A stretch of 50,128 nucleotides of DNA, from contig CAZYBU010000024.1 of NCBI GenBank assembly GCA_964645775.1, positions 1 to 50,128 on the forward strand, written 5' to 3'. This DNA is from CAZYBU01 sp964645775 (lineage in GTDB: Bacteria > Spirochaetota > UBA4802 > UBA5550). Under the pieces are notes generated by a model. That model made no database searches. It was not told the DNA's origin and saw only the letters and a program-made list of their open reading frames with translations. Positions 14,586 to 22,505 of this stretch are shown here, piece after piece (within the stretch, counting starts at the first letter, position 1; the number at the start of each line of letters is the position of its first letter). Both the position numbers and the translations under genes were made by a program.

Positions 14586-16856
14586 TTAGCCGATCGTATT
14601 TTTCGCCAGATTTCTGACCAGAAGGACCTGGTTCCCTTTCCTGTTAAATTCAACCCTGTCAAACACCTCTTTAACCATAAGGAGTCCCCTGCCGTGCTCC
14701 AGCATTCCCTCATTAACACTTTCCGGCTTCCTGTTCATCATCTTTTTGTGATTAAAACCTTTGCCTTCATCCGTGATTCGGTACTGAACCATATCGTCCC
14801 GTATGATATACTCTATTTCGACTTTTTTCTCCCTGTACGCTGGGTCCTTCTGGCGCCGGGCGACAAATTCAAAATACCTGTCTTCAAGCATATTCCTGGT
14901 TTTTTCCTCAAAGCTGATTCCGAGGTTGCCATGTTCTATGGCATTGATGATAACCTCCCGCAGGGCAATACGGAGGGCGGTTAATTCACCTGATTCCAGC
15001 CTGTTTCTGAGCTGCCGGGTAAGTCTGTGTGATATATCCTCTGCCATCATAAGAAGGTTATCAATCGAATAACGCTGTTTTTCAAATGTCAGAAACCTGG
15101 AAAGACTGTCATCGGTTATTCGATAGGCCCTCCCCAGTATTTCATCCTTATCACCTATTCTCACCGGCTCAAGTCTTACAAGTAATTCAATTTGCTCGAT
15201 AATACGATCAGATTTAAACCGTGCCGTAAACTCCACAGGTTTCTTTTCTCGAACAAGCTGGTCGAGTTTCTGTTCAATAATTTCCTTTTCAATCTCATCC
15301 CCTTCCTTCTCGTAATAGACAAGATCCGTAAATAATAAACCCGTAACAACATCAGGTTTGAGACGAAAATGTCTGTTAACGGCCATGTTGATAGTAGTAA
15401 TTTCCATATTTCTGTTCATAGAGAAAATAATTACTTCTGAACTGTCGACCAGAGCCCTGTATTTTTCCTCGCTTGCAACCCTTGCCCGGGTTTCTTCCTC
15501 TCGTTCACGTACGCTTGTCTCAAGAGTGTCCAGTATCATATTATACCTTAAAGCTATCTGTCCCGCTTCAGTAAAGGGGTCAGCCGGTACTCTGAGTGAA
15601 ATATCACCTTCCCTTGCCTGTTTTTCCATGATAGCAAAAAGATCATGGTATTCAGTAGTCGCATTGTGCTCTGAATAATTCAGGCCATTTAATTCTTCCT
15701 CCCTGGTTACTCTCAGGGGTATAATCCTGTTTATTCCCGTAAGTATAATCCAGGATACACCGAATGACCAGATACCACAAACTCCAATTCCCAGTAATTG
15801 CACACCCGTTCTTTCCAGGAGTCCGGCATCTGTCCCCAAAATGGCTGGATCACCAAAAAGAGCAACGGCAAGTGTTCCCCATATTCCCGCGGCCAGATGT
15901 ACGGGAATCGCGCCCACGGCATCATCAATTGCAAGCCGTTCAAGCAGAAAGGTAGATCCCAGCATAAATAGTGCGCCAACACCCCCTATGACCACCGCTT
16001 CAAGAGCTGTAACCGCGTGGACAGGAGCCGTTATGGCTACAAGTCCCGCCAGGGCGCCATTAATGGGAAGGCTCACATCGGGTTTTTTGAGGATGGGCCA
16101 CCCCACGGCCAAAGCCGTTATCACGGCAGCCGCAGCTGCAACTGAAGTTCTTAGTATAATTCCGGCAACATCAGATGACATGGAGAGCGTACTTCCGCCA
16201 TTAAAGCCGAACCATCCGAACCAAAGCAGAATCACCCCGAAAACAGCAATAGTAACGTTACTCCCCTGGATGCTGACCGGATTACCTTCTTCATCGAAAC
16301 GTCCAATCCTTGGTCCAATAACCGTCAATGACGCGAGGGCTATCCATCCTCCAACGCTGTGAACAACAGTTGATCCGGCGAAATCAACGAACCCAAGGCG
16401 CGCAAGCCATCCAGATGGAACACCTTCCAGCGCCCCGCCCCATACCCAGTGACCGAAAACCGGGTAAATCAGAGCGGAAAGTATTATGGTCGCGATAATA
16501 TACGAGCTGTATTTCATCCGTTCAGCCACAGCGCCTGAAACGATTGTGGCAGCAGTACTGCAAAACATGCTCTGAAACAAAACAAACGCAGCAAACCACG
16601 CGTTGCTGCCTGGTGATGGCGCGAAATGATTGAACCCTATCAGGCCTTTCCAGCTCATGCCGAACATTATGGCAAAACCGAAAAGCCAGAACAGAAAGAG
16701 GGAGAGCCCGATATCACTGAGATTTTTTATGGCCACATTGATGCTGTTCTTTGACCGGGTCAGGCCTGATTCAAGCATGGCGAAACCGGCCTGCATGATA
16801 AAGACGAGACCTGAAGCCACTACAATCCAGAGAATATCCAGTAACTGCTTATCCAT
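14586..16856 (-). CDS. Ammonium transporter fused to PAS and RsbW-like ATPase domain
   Basis: A 756-residue fusion. Residues 1-400 form an Amt/Rh channel with eleven or so membrane helices; Asp158 (VDFAG), the twin pore histidines His166 and His320 and the Phe-gate segment FQSMF are kept, so conduction or binding of ammonium looks possible. Residues about 400-460 form a HAMP-like linker and coiled coil, and about 463-585 a PAS-like domain. Residues about 620-750 form a GHKL ATPase with an N-box (REVIINAIEHGN, Asn638), G1 DEGKG (696-700) and G2 HGRGL (721-725). No phospho-accepting His domain is visible, and the ATPase is closer to RsbW/SpoIIAB serine kinases than to two-component kinases. It therefore looks like an ammonium sensor, with an unknown target. 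It is transcribed alone. Confidence 0.88.
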   Translation of the reverse strand: MDKQLLDILWIVVASGLVFIMQAGFAMLESGLTRSKNSINVAIKNLSDIGLSLFLFWLFGFAIMFGMSWKGLIGFNHFAPSPGSNAWFAAFVLFQSMFCSTAATIVSGAVAERMKYSSYIIATIILSALIYPVFGHWVWGGALEGVPSGWLARLGFVDFAGSTVVHSVGGWIALASLTVIGPRIGRFDEEGNPVSIQGSNVTIAVFGVILLWFGWFGFNGGSTLSMSSDVAGIILRTSVAAAAAVITALAVGWPILKKPDVSLPINGALAGLVAITAPVHAVTALEAVVIGGVGALFMLGSTFLLERLAIDDAVGAIPVHLAAGIWGTLAVALFGDPAILGTDAGLLERTGVQLLGIGVCGIWSFGVSWIILTGINRIIPLRVTREEELNGLNYSEHNATTEYHDLFAIMEKQAREGDISLRVPADPFTEAGQIALRYNMILDTLETSVREREEETRARVASEEKYRALVDSSEVIIFSMNRNMEITTINMAVNRHFRLKPDVVTGLLFTDLVYYEKEGDEIEKEIIEQKLDQLVREKKPVEFTARFKSDRIIEQIELLVRLEPVRIGDKDEILGRAYRITDDSLSRFLTFEKQRYSIDNLLMMAEDISHRLTRQLRNRLESGELTALRIALREVIINAIEHGNLGISFEEKTRNMLEDRYFEFVARRQKDPAYREKKVEIEYIIRDDMVQYRITDEGKGFNHKKMMNRKPESVNEGMLEHGRGLLMVKEVFDRVEFNRKGNQVLLVRNLAKNTIG

Positions 16857-17000
16857 AATCAGAACACGTTACCTGCTTTTTTCTTTGAAGACTATGCAGG
16901 TAATCAATTCTGTCATGTAGATTTTACCAAGGACGGTTACATGAATGTAACATTTTCCGGAGAGGTGTTTCCCTTTTTTTATGTCTACTTCTAATGTTTA

Positions 17001-17029
17001 TTGACAAAAGTACGATACTCAAATAGGGT
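17001..17029 (+). promoter_or_regulatory. Predicted promoter of TPR gene
   Basis: TTGACA at 17001-17006, a 17-base spacer, then TAGGGT at 17024-17029, ending 33 bases before the ATG at 17063. The -35 is perfect and the -10 is weak. The remaining divergent region 16857-17000 shows no other clear signal. Confidence 0.45.
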
Positions 17030-17062
17030 ACATTCATAAACTGAACGGTATACGATACGTAT

Positions 17063-17626
17063 ATGAATGACAGCCAGCGAATGAAGGCAATACTGAATCC
17101 AACGGTTCAGAAAGAATTTCCTCTCTCCGGCGAAGAACTCAGAGAACTTCGAAGCAACCCCTCACTCCTCATAGACACGGGCTACGAGTTCGTGGAGATG
17201 GGACAGTTCCGGGAGGCCTTTGAACTCTTCCGCATGGGGGCTGCCAGCAACCACCAGGATCCTGATATCCTTAACGGACTGGGAATCACCCTTTGCGAAA
17301 TGGGAAGGCTTGAGGAGTCCAGGCAGATACTCCGAATCGCTGTTGACCTGACACCCGATGACGCCATAACCCTCGCCAATATGGCCGGTGTCCTCTGGGA
17401 GATGAACGAACACGAAGAGGCCATCCATTATTACAGGATGTCCCTGGCGGCGGACCATGAAATTGAAGAGACCCACTTTAACCTCATCAACCTTTATATG
17501 GAGATAGGTTACCTCTTCATGGCTTTCATTCACTGTCAGGAATTCATCGATACATACGGCGAAAATGAAGAAGCCAGGGAGATGATGGAGGACATCATCC
17601 TTAACCTGGGTATCTCCATAATCTAA
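17063..17626 (+). CDS. Tetratricopeptide-repeat protein
   Basis: A 187-residue soluble protein without signal peptide. At least three TPR units are visible between about 35 and 160, for example 'GYEFVEMGQFREAFELF', 'LGITLCEMGRLEESRQIL', 'MAGVLWEMNEHEEAIHYY' and 'LINLYMEIGYLFMAF'. TPRs bind partner proteins; no enzymatic domain is present. The N-terminal 30 residues are non-repeat. It lies between an ammonium-sensor fusion and a chemoreceptor but in the opposite direction to both, so no operon partner is indicated. Its partner is unknown. Confidence 0.85.
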   Translation: MNDSQRMKAILNPTVQKEFPLSGEELRELRSNPSLLIDTGYEFVEMGQFREAFELFRMGAASNHQDPDILNGLGITLCEMGRLEESRQILRIAVDLTPDDAITLANMAGVLWEMNEHEEAIHYYRMSLAADHEIEETHFNLINLYMEIGYLFMAFIHCQEFIDTYGENEEAREMMEDIILNLGISII

Positions 17627-17667
17627 TTATACAGCCGGGACACCGGTTAAGACGATATTTCCGGGTA

Positions 17668-19407
17668 TTATGCATCATCGTCCGGTTCCGGAAGTTCCCC
17701 CCTTCGTCCCCTTTTTTCGATTTTAAAGAATGAAATCATGGCAAGCTGTTCTTTTGCCTGGGCGGCCAGTTCTTCCGCTGATGCAGCGTTTTCTTCCACC
17801 AGGGAAGCGTTCTGCTGTGTGACCTTATCGATCTGATCCACGGCCGTGTTCACCTGGCGCACCCCATCCCTCTGTTCCATCATGGCCGCGCTTACTTCAT
17901 TGATGTAATCCGTTGTTTTACGGACACTCTCCACGATCTCTTCAAGTTGGTTTCCCAGCTTCCTTGCCAGCTCTACGCCGGTCTGGGTCTTGCCCCTGCT
18001 TTCATTTATAAGCTCCGTAATCTCCTTCACCGAACTCGAAGACCTCTGGGCCAGGTTTCGAACTTCTCCGGCCACAACGGCGAATCCCCGTCCATGGTCC
18101 CCGGCCCGGGCCGCTTCCACAGAGGCGTTCAGGGCCAGAAGGTTGGTCTGGAAGGCGATATCTTCGATAACATTGGTAATGTTTGCTATTCTTCCCGATG
18201 AATCGTTGATTTCATCCATTCCGGAGATGGTATTTTCCATGACTGGGATGCCTTCCTCCGCCATACGCCTGGTAGTTTCAGCGATCCGGTTGGCATCAGT
18301 GATGTTTTCCGCGGTGTTCTCGATGGAGGCGGTCATCTCTTCTATAGTTGATGAGGTCTCTTCCACGGACGCGGCCTGCTCCGATATCATCTGGGAAAAG
18401 CTGTTGTTGGCGTCTGAAATCTGCCCGGCCGCGTCCGATACCTGATAGGATGAATCCTGGATCTGACCAATAATTCTTCGCAGGTTAGCGACCATATTAT
18501 TCACGGCTTCAATGGTCTTGCCGATATCATCTTCCGTATTTTGTTCCAGTTCACGGTTAAGGTTGCCTTTTGCCAAATCTTCCATAAGACTTCGTATGGA
18601 GCGGACCGGTTTTATGGCCAGTCTGCGAACGAGAAAAAATATGAGACCGATAACAACAAGAATAATACCAGCGCTTACAGAGGCGATCTGTATAAGGGCG
18701 GCACGTACTGATCGCTGCATCGGTTCAAGACTGGCAAGAATCTCCAGGGCTCCGTGGGTCTCACCTTTCGACCACCCTTCCATTTTGAATCCAACCGGAT
18801 CGAGGCCGTTCCCTTCCGGGTAATCTTCCACAGTCCCGTGGCAGACCATGCATTCCTTATCCAGTACCACGGCCCTCATGTATCTGAGAACGTTCTTCTC
18901 CTCGTCAATTATATGGTATTCCATCAGGTTGGAGGCCTTCATCTTCTTCAACATATCTACCTCCACACCCCTGGCCTCTCGTTCACTGTTCCTGGCCTCC
19001 ATTCTCACCACGCGGAATTCATGTCCCAGCTCGTCGGCCTTGGACTGTCCTGTTATCCAGCTCACGACTATGGGTATGGTATAATAATAGGGGGTTGACC
19101 GGAGTTTTTCCAGCCTCTCCTGGGTAGATGTTATTCCCTCAAGGGTCTCCCGGGTGTCCTCCAGGATGCGCTCTTCGGCAAAGACATTATGCTCACCCCT
19201 CAGGTCCGATACGTAGTCCCCTGAACTCTGGGCCTGGAGGGTCACGGATTTAGACTTCTGCAAAAGGGCTTGCAGGGAATCCCTCTGGATGATATCCTGG
19301 AAAAAGAGAAAACTAATGACATAGCTTACGATAAAACTGACCACTACCATTACTATGATTTTGATACCAAAATTGATTTTTTTCAAGGGAGATCGCGAGC
19401 CTGACAT
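17668..19407 (-). CDS. Methyl-accepting chemotaxis protein with CxxCH (haem c) sensor domain
   Basis: A 579-residue chemoreceptor. A membrane helix (about 17-37) is followed by a periplasmic domain (about 40-240) with the haem-attachment motif CMVCH (Cys186, Cys189, His190) and the downstream 'GFKMEGWSKGETHGALEI'. Both fit the DUF3365/Tll0287-like sensor domain. A second helix (about 240-265), a HAMP domain and a long methyl-accepting coiled coil follow, with the conserved tip 'DIAFQTNLLALNASVEAARAG' region. It probably signals redox state or a diatomic gas to CheA. Haem attachment would need a cytochrome c maturation system, which is not in the window. No che genes are adjacent; the C-terminus ends in acidic residues without an obvious CheR-binding pentapeptide. 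Confidence 0.9.
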   Translation of the reverse strand: MSGSRSPLKKINFGIKIIVMVVVSFIVSYVISFLFFQDIIQRDSLQALLQKSKSVTLQAQSSGDYVSDLRGEHNVFAEERILEDTRETLEGITSTQERLEKLRSTPYYYTIPIVVSWITGQSKADELGHEFRVVRMEARNSEREARGVEVDMLKKMKASNLMEYHIIDEEKNVLRYMRAVVLDKECMVCHGTVEDYPEGNGLDPVGFKMEGWSKGETHGALEILASLEPMQRSVRAALIQIASVSAGIILVVIGLIFFLVRRLAIKPVRSIRSLMEDLAKGNLNRELEQNTEDDIGKTIEAVNNMVANLRRIIGQIQDSSYQVSDAAGQISDANNSFSQMISEQAASVEETSSTIEEMTASIENTAENITDANRIAETTRRMAEEGIPVMENTISGMDEINDSSGRIANITNVIEDIAFQTNLLALNASVEAARAGDHGRGFAVVAGEVRNLAQRSSSSVKEITELINESRGKTQTGVELARKLGNQLEEIVESVRKTTDYINEVSAAMMEQRDGVRQVNTAVDQIDKVTQQNASLVEENAASAEELAAQAKEQLAMISFFKIEKRGRRGELPEPDDDA

Positions 19408-19554
19408 AAGCGCTACCTGCCGTTAAAATAGTTTCTATAGCAATTACTATACAATAATTCAATCATAGCCATAATTGCAACCATAATAAACCTGTACTTT
19501 CCACAAATGTGGTTTTCGAGATAATTTTTATGACCGAATCAGGGAATGCCTGTA

Positions 19555-20025
19555 TTAACGGTTTTTAAGGTAACTTTCCAGGTCTGGCAGTTCTTTTCGA
19601 GACTTCAGGCGTTTTTCCAGTTCTTCTTCCATGTCTATTCGCCACTTGCCATCCTCTCGATTGAGGGTAACGATAAAACTATACCCGATCATGTTCTCCA
19701 CTGGATGATCTGTCAGTTGCAGCTTTAGGATGGCGCGATCTTTACCCTCTTCAATTGAAAGGACCTTCCAATCAGAACCCTTTACGAGTGGAGGAAGGAG
19801 CCGGTCCCGGCTTTTCATGGTTACAACATCTTTTTCCGCGAACCGATCGATTAACCGGCGTGTCCCGGATGTAAGCCAGCTGGTCTTCTCATCATAGGTT
19901 TCAGCGCTACTGAAGCCATTAAGTGTCTCCTCGTGCGTATTGCCCTTCCCCCCCGAATCTGAACAGGATACCGCAAGAAATAGTGAAAGAAAAAGAGGAT
20001 ACCAGGCTTTTCGAAGAATCATCAC
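19555..20025 (-). CDS. Lipoprotein of unknown function
   Basis: A 156-residue protein with a lipoprotein signal ending LFLAVSC. The mature part contains a stretch with alternating strands ('DWKVLSIEEGKDRAILKLQL', then 'YSFIVTLNREDGKWRIDMEEELEKR'), which resembles NTF2-like or lumazine-like small lipoproteins that end in a 'dgkWkid' strand. No family is assigned. Its start overlaps the stop of the phosphofructokinase gene by four bases (20022-20025), so the two are co-transcribed, although a functional link between a glycolytic enzyme and an envelope lipoprotein is not obvious. Confidence 0.75.
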   Translation of the reverse strand: MMILRKAWYPLFLSLFLAVSCSDSGGKGNTHEETLNGFSSAETYDEKTSWLTSGTRRLIDRFAEKDVVTMKSRDRLLPPLVKGSDWKVLSIEEGKDRAILKLQLTDHPVENMIGYSFIVTLNREDGKWRIDMEEELEKRLKSRKELPDLESYLKNR

Positions 20026-21218
20026 TCAAATATATTCTTATAGGTAAGTCGTTCCTTAAGGGTATAAAAATCGCTCCCCCGGGGAACGTCCCTCAGACGC
20101 GTCCGAAGTGTATCCGGGTCGATCAATTCACTGAAGGGAACGGACTTAAGGTCAAAATTATCGGTAACTGAAGCCATTACACCGTGATTCTCTTCCATGC
20201 AAAAACGGGCGGCACCGTATCCAAGCATGCTGCCCAGAACCACGTCAAAGGCGTTCGGGTATCCAGACCGGGTTTCATAACCTATCTGGCGGGTGGTTAT
20301 CTTCACTGAAAGGCCGGTCTTATCGTGATACTTATCCTTGGCCCTGTCAGCAAGAAGATGAGATATGTTCGCCTCGCTGAAAACGATGTTACCATGACGA
20401 TCAACGGTTTTAGGTTTCATTTCGTCGGGCAGTTTATCAACCAGGCCTTCGGATATTGCGATTACACCGTAAGGTTTGTCGTCCCGCTCCCGGGAAATCA
20501 TCGTTTCGGCGATTTTTTCCGCCAGATCGTCTATATCCAGGTAGTCACCTGTCACATCCTCGGCGGATACCATAAGTATGGCTTCCGCCGCCACGCCCGC
20601 GGCGTAGGTTATCCAGCCCGCTTTACGGCCCATCATTTCAGCAATAAAAAAACTATCCGTGGCCTGAGCGTCCGCACGTAGGTTCAGAAGGGCCTTCTGT
20701 GCGACATCCACTGCTGTCCAATAGCCGAAGGTCCATGGAATACCATAGTAGTCATTATCAATGGTTTTCGGTATATGAATGACCGGGAATCCCATTAGCC
20801 ATAGAAAATTGGCGGTTTTCAGAGTATCATCCCCACCGATGGAGACCAGGGTTCCGATATTAAGATGCTCAAAGGCATCGATAATATTCCGGAGTCGGGC
20901 GTTTTTTTCAGGATTATTAAGGTCGTCCATGGTTTTAATCAGTTTTCCGGGATTGGCTCTGGATGTTTTGAGATAGATTCCAGGATTATTACGAACACGG
21001 GTAATGCTATAATCGATCTCAGTATAATGGACTTCTTTCCGTAATTTGGGAAAATCCTTGTTAAAGTCCTGGAGAAATTCATACCCGCGGAACAACCCGA
21101 CTACTGATATATTGTTATCAAGAAGGTTAAGGGCCACCGACGAAATGACCGCATTGGCACTGGGCGCGGGTCCGCCAGAAAAAAGAATCCCCACTCTCTT
21201 CTTCATTTGTTTAGACAT
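20022..21218 (-). CDS. 6-phosphofructokinase, pyrophosphate-dependent type
   Basis: A 398-residue PFK-family enzyme. GGDD at 128-131 (SIGGDDTLKTAN) carries Asp where ATP enzymes have Gly, the hallmark of pyrophosphate dependence; PKTIDND (150-156) is the catalytic segment. 'AEMMGRKAGWIT' is the conserved fructose-6-phosphate-binding block. It would interconvert fructose 6-phosphate and fructose 1,6-bisphosphate, reversibly, in glycolysis/gluconeogenesis. PPi-PFKs are common in spirochaetes. The start at 21218 (MSKQ) is chosen because AGAGG lies just upstream and the family begins near this point; the frame is open to 21266. It is followed by an overlapping lipoprotein gene. Confidence 0.9.
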   Translation of the reverse strand: MSKQMKKRVGILFSGGPAPSANAVISSVALNLLDNNISVVGLFRGYEFLQDFNKDFPKLRKEVHYTEIDYSITRVRNNPGIYLKTSRANPGKLIKTMDDLNNPEKNARLRNIIDAFEHLNIGTLVSIGGDDTLKTANFLWLMGFPVIHIPKTIDNDYYGIPWTFGYWTAVDVAQKALLNLRADAQATDSFFIAEMMGRKAGWITYAAGVAAEAILMVSAEDVTGDYLDIDDLAEKIAETMISRERDDKPYGVIAISEGLVDKLPDEMKPKTVDRHGNIVFSEANISHLLADRAKDKYHDKTGLSVKITTRQIGYETRSGYPNAFDVVLGSMLGYGAARFCMEENHGVMASVTDNFDLKSVPFSELIDPDTLRTRLRDVPRGSDFYTLKERLTYKNIFE

Positions 21219-21324
21219 AATACCTCTGATTAACTCTTCAATTTTTACGCATATTCCATATATCACTTTGACTGTCCAGTATTATGTTACGATAATTTCG
21301 AATAATACGTAAAGACCTTTTGTC

Positions 21325-21355
21325 AAAAAAAAAGACGGCAAGGCCGTCTTTTTTC
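21325..21355 (-). terminator. Bidirectional rho-independent terminator
   Basis: GACGGC (21334-21339) pairs with GCCGTC (21343-21348) around AAG. It is flanked by nine A on the left and six T on the right, so it works in both directions. It sits 22 bases past the stop of the DUF2147 gene and before the phosphofructokinase gene. Confidence 0.85.
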
Positions 21356-21377
21356 ATGTATACTGGAATTCTGTCAA

Positions 21378-21821
21378 TTAAGGTTTTTTTGCGGGATACC
21401 AGGTCTGGGTCCTGTAAAAGAAAGCTACATAACCACGCACTTTAAGAACTTTGCCTTCTTTCCACAGCTGAAGAGTATATCTCTTCGCCTTTGCCGGGTC
21501 AAAGATGTAACCGCTTTTTTCGCCCAGTTCTTTAACGCCCCATATCATAACCATACCGGTGATGGGCGTGTTTTTAGCATAATTTGAATCACCAGGACAC
21601 TTATCGCACTTGGCGTCAGGATCCTTAAGCAATTTAATGATTCTTCCCTTGAGTTCACCGTTTGTCTCGTAGAGGTGTACTATCGATTTTGCCTCACCGG
21701 TCTCGTCATCAATCGTCTTCCAGTAACCGGTAACCGAGGAGAAGTCCTCAGCCATGAGACTGGAAGCTGAAAATAGAAGACCGACCGTAAGGAAGGCAAG
21801 CGCCACTTTAGCAAATTTCAT
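21378..21821 (-). CDS. DUF2147-family secreted protein
   Basis: A 147-residue protein with a signal peptide cleaved near 'SLMAEDF' (residue 24). The mature part matches the DUF2147 pattern: 'GYWKTIDDETGEAKSIVHLY' at the start, a paired-Cys stretch 'DAKCDKCPGD', 'DPAKAKRYTLQLW', 'LKVRGYVAFFYRTQTW' at the end. The family is a small beta-barrel-like periplasmic or outer-membrane protein without an established function. The two Cys three residues apart could form a disulfide or bind metal. It is a single-gene unit with its own terminator. Confidence 0.85.
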   Translation of the reverse strand: MKFAKVALAFLTVGLLFSASSLMAEDFSSVTGYWKTIDDETGEAKSIVHLYETNGELKGRIIKLLKDPDAKCDKCPGDSNYAKNTPITGMVMIWGVKELGEKSGYIFDPAKAKRYTLQLWKEGKVLKVRGYVAFFYRTQTWYPAKKP

Positions 21822-21899
21822 ATTCTATCCTCCGGTTTCATAGATCGAAGTATTATTAATCTGTAACGGATGAAAAGTCAAGCCATATATTATCAATTT

Positions 21900-22259
21900 T
21901 CAATGCTCCGGTCCCTCGTCATTCCTGAAAGATCTGTACATGCGGCCCGACATAAAGCTATGCATAAGCTGCTGCAGAAGCTCAAACTGTACATCTATGC
22001 CGAGAAAGTGCCATTCCATCTCATCACCGGTCACATCCCTTACCATAAGCATGTCTCTCTCTTCACTGAAATAGACACCCTCTATCCCGAACAGCTGAGC
22101 ACCGTCTCCTGTCACGACAGGAACTTCCATCAGAACATTCGCTTCCCCTTCCAATGCTTCCGTGAGGTCCGCTGCCAGACCCGCGATACCGGCCTGCAGA
22201 TCATAGAATGACGTCTCCAGCATACGAAGCCGTTCATTGAGTTCATCCGTGGATTTCAT
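21900..22259 (-). CDS. Hypothetical protein, 119 residues
   Basis: A soluble, acidic protein with no signal peptide. The N-terminal 40 residues are helical with heptad-like leucines (coiled coil likely), the middle contains strands ('LFGIEGVYFSEERDMLMVRD'), and the C-terminus is helical. I do not recognise the family. It is separated from the tRNA-Leu gene by 91 bases and from the DUF2147 gene by 78. Codon use is like that of its neighbours. Confidence 0.6.
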   Translation of the reverse strand: MKSTDELNERLRMLETSFYDLQAGIAGLAADLTEALEGEANVLMEVPVVTGDGAQLFGIEGVYFSEERDMLMVRDVTGDEMEWHFLGIDVQFELLQQLMHSFMSGRMYRSFRNDEGPEH

Positions 22260-22350
22260 GGGCGCCTCATAATCCTACCATCGACAGAAGAGGAGATAAA
22301 TATTACCGGGAAATAGGATGAAGATCGAGAAGAATACCGGGAAGATAATA

Positions 22351-22434
22351 TGCCGCGAGAGGGAGTCGAACCCTCACAGGCTATTGCCCACTAGACCCTG
22401 AACCTAGCGCGTCTACCAATTCCGCCATCGCGGC
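22351..22434 (-). tRNA. tRNA-Leu (anticodon CAG)
   Basis: An 84-base class II tRNA. The acceptor stem GCCGCGA pairs with TCGCGGC, followed by discriminator A. The D-arm reads GGCGGAATTGGTAGACGC, the anticodon loop is TTCAGGG within a CTAGG/TCTAG stem, a long variable arm follows, and the T-arm has GGTTCGACTCC. The anticodon is CAG, reading CUG codons. The 3' CCA is not encoded. It stands alone between a hypothetical gene and greA. Confidence 0.96.
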
Positions 22435-22505
22435 CACGATGTGAAAGATAGGCTTAAGACCTATCCCCTTTTTGTCAAATAAAATTCCCTCTCGAGAGGC
22501 GGTGT

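Noticed and set aside
22351..22434. tRNA-Leu as an integration (att) site
   Set aside because: No integrase, phage gene or repeated copy of the tRNA 3' end is seen on either side.
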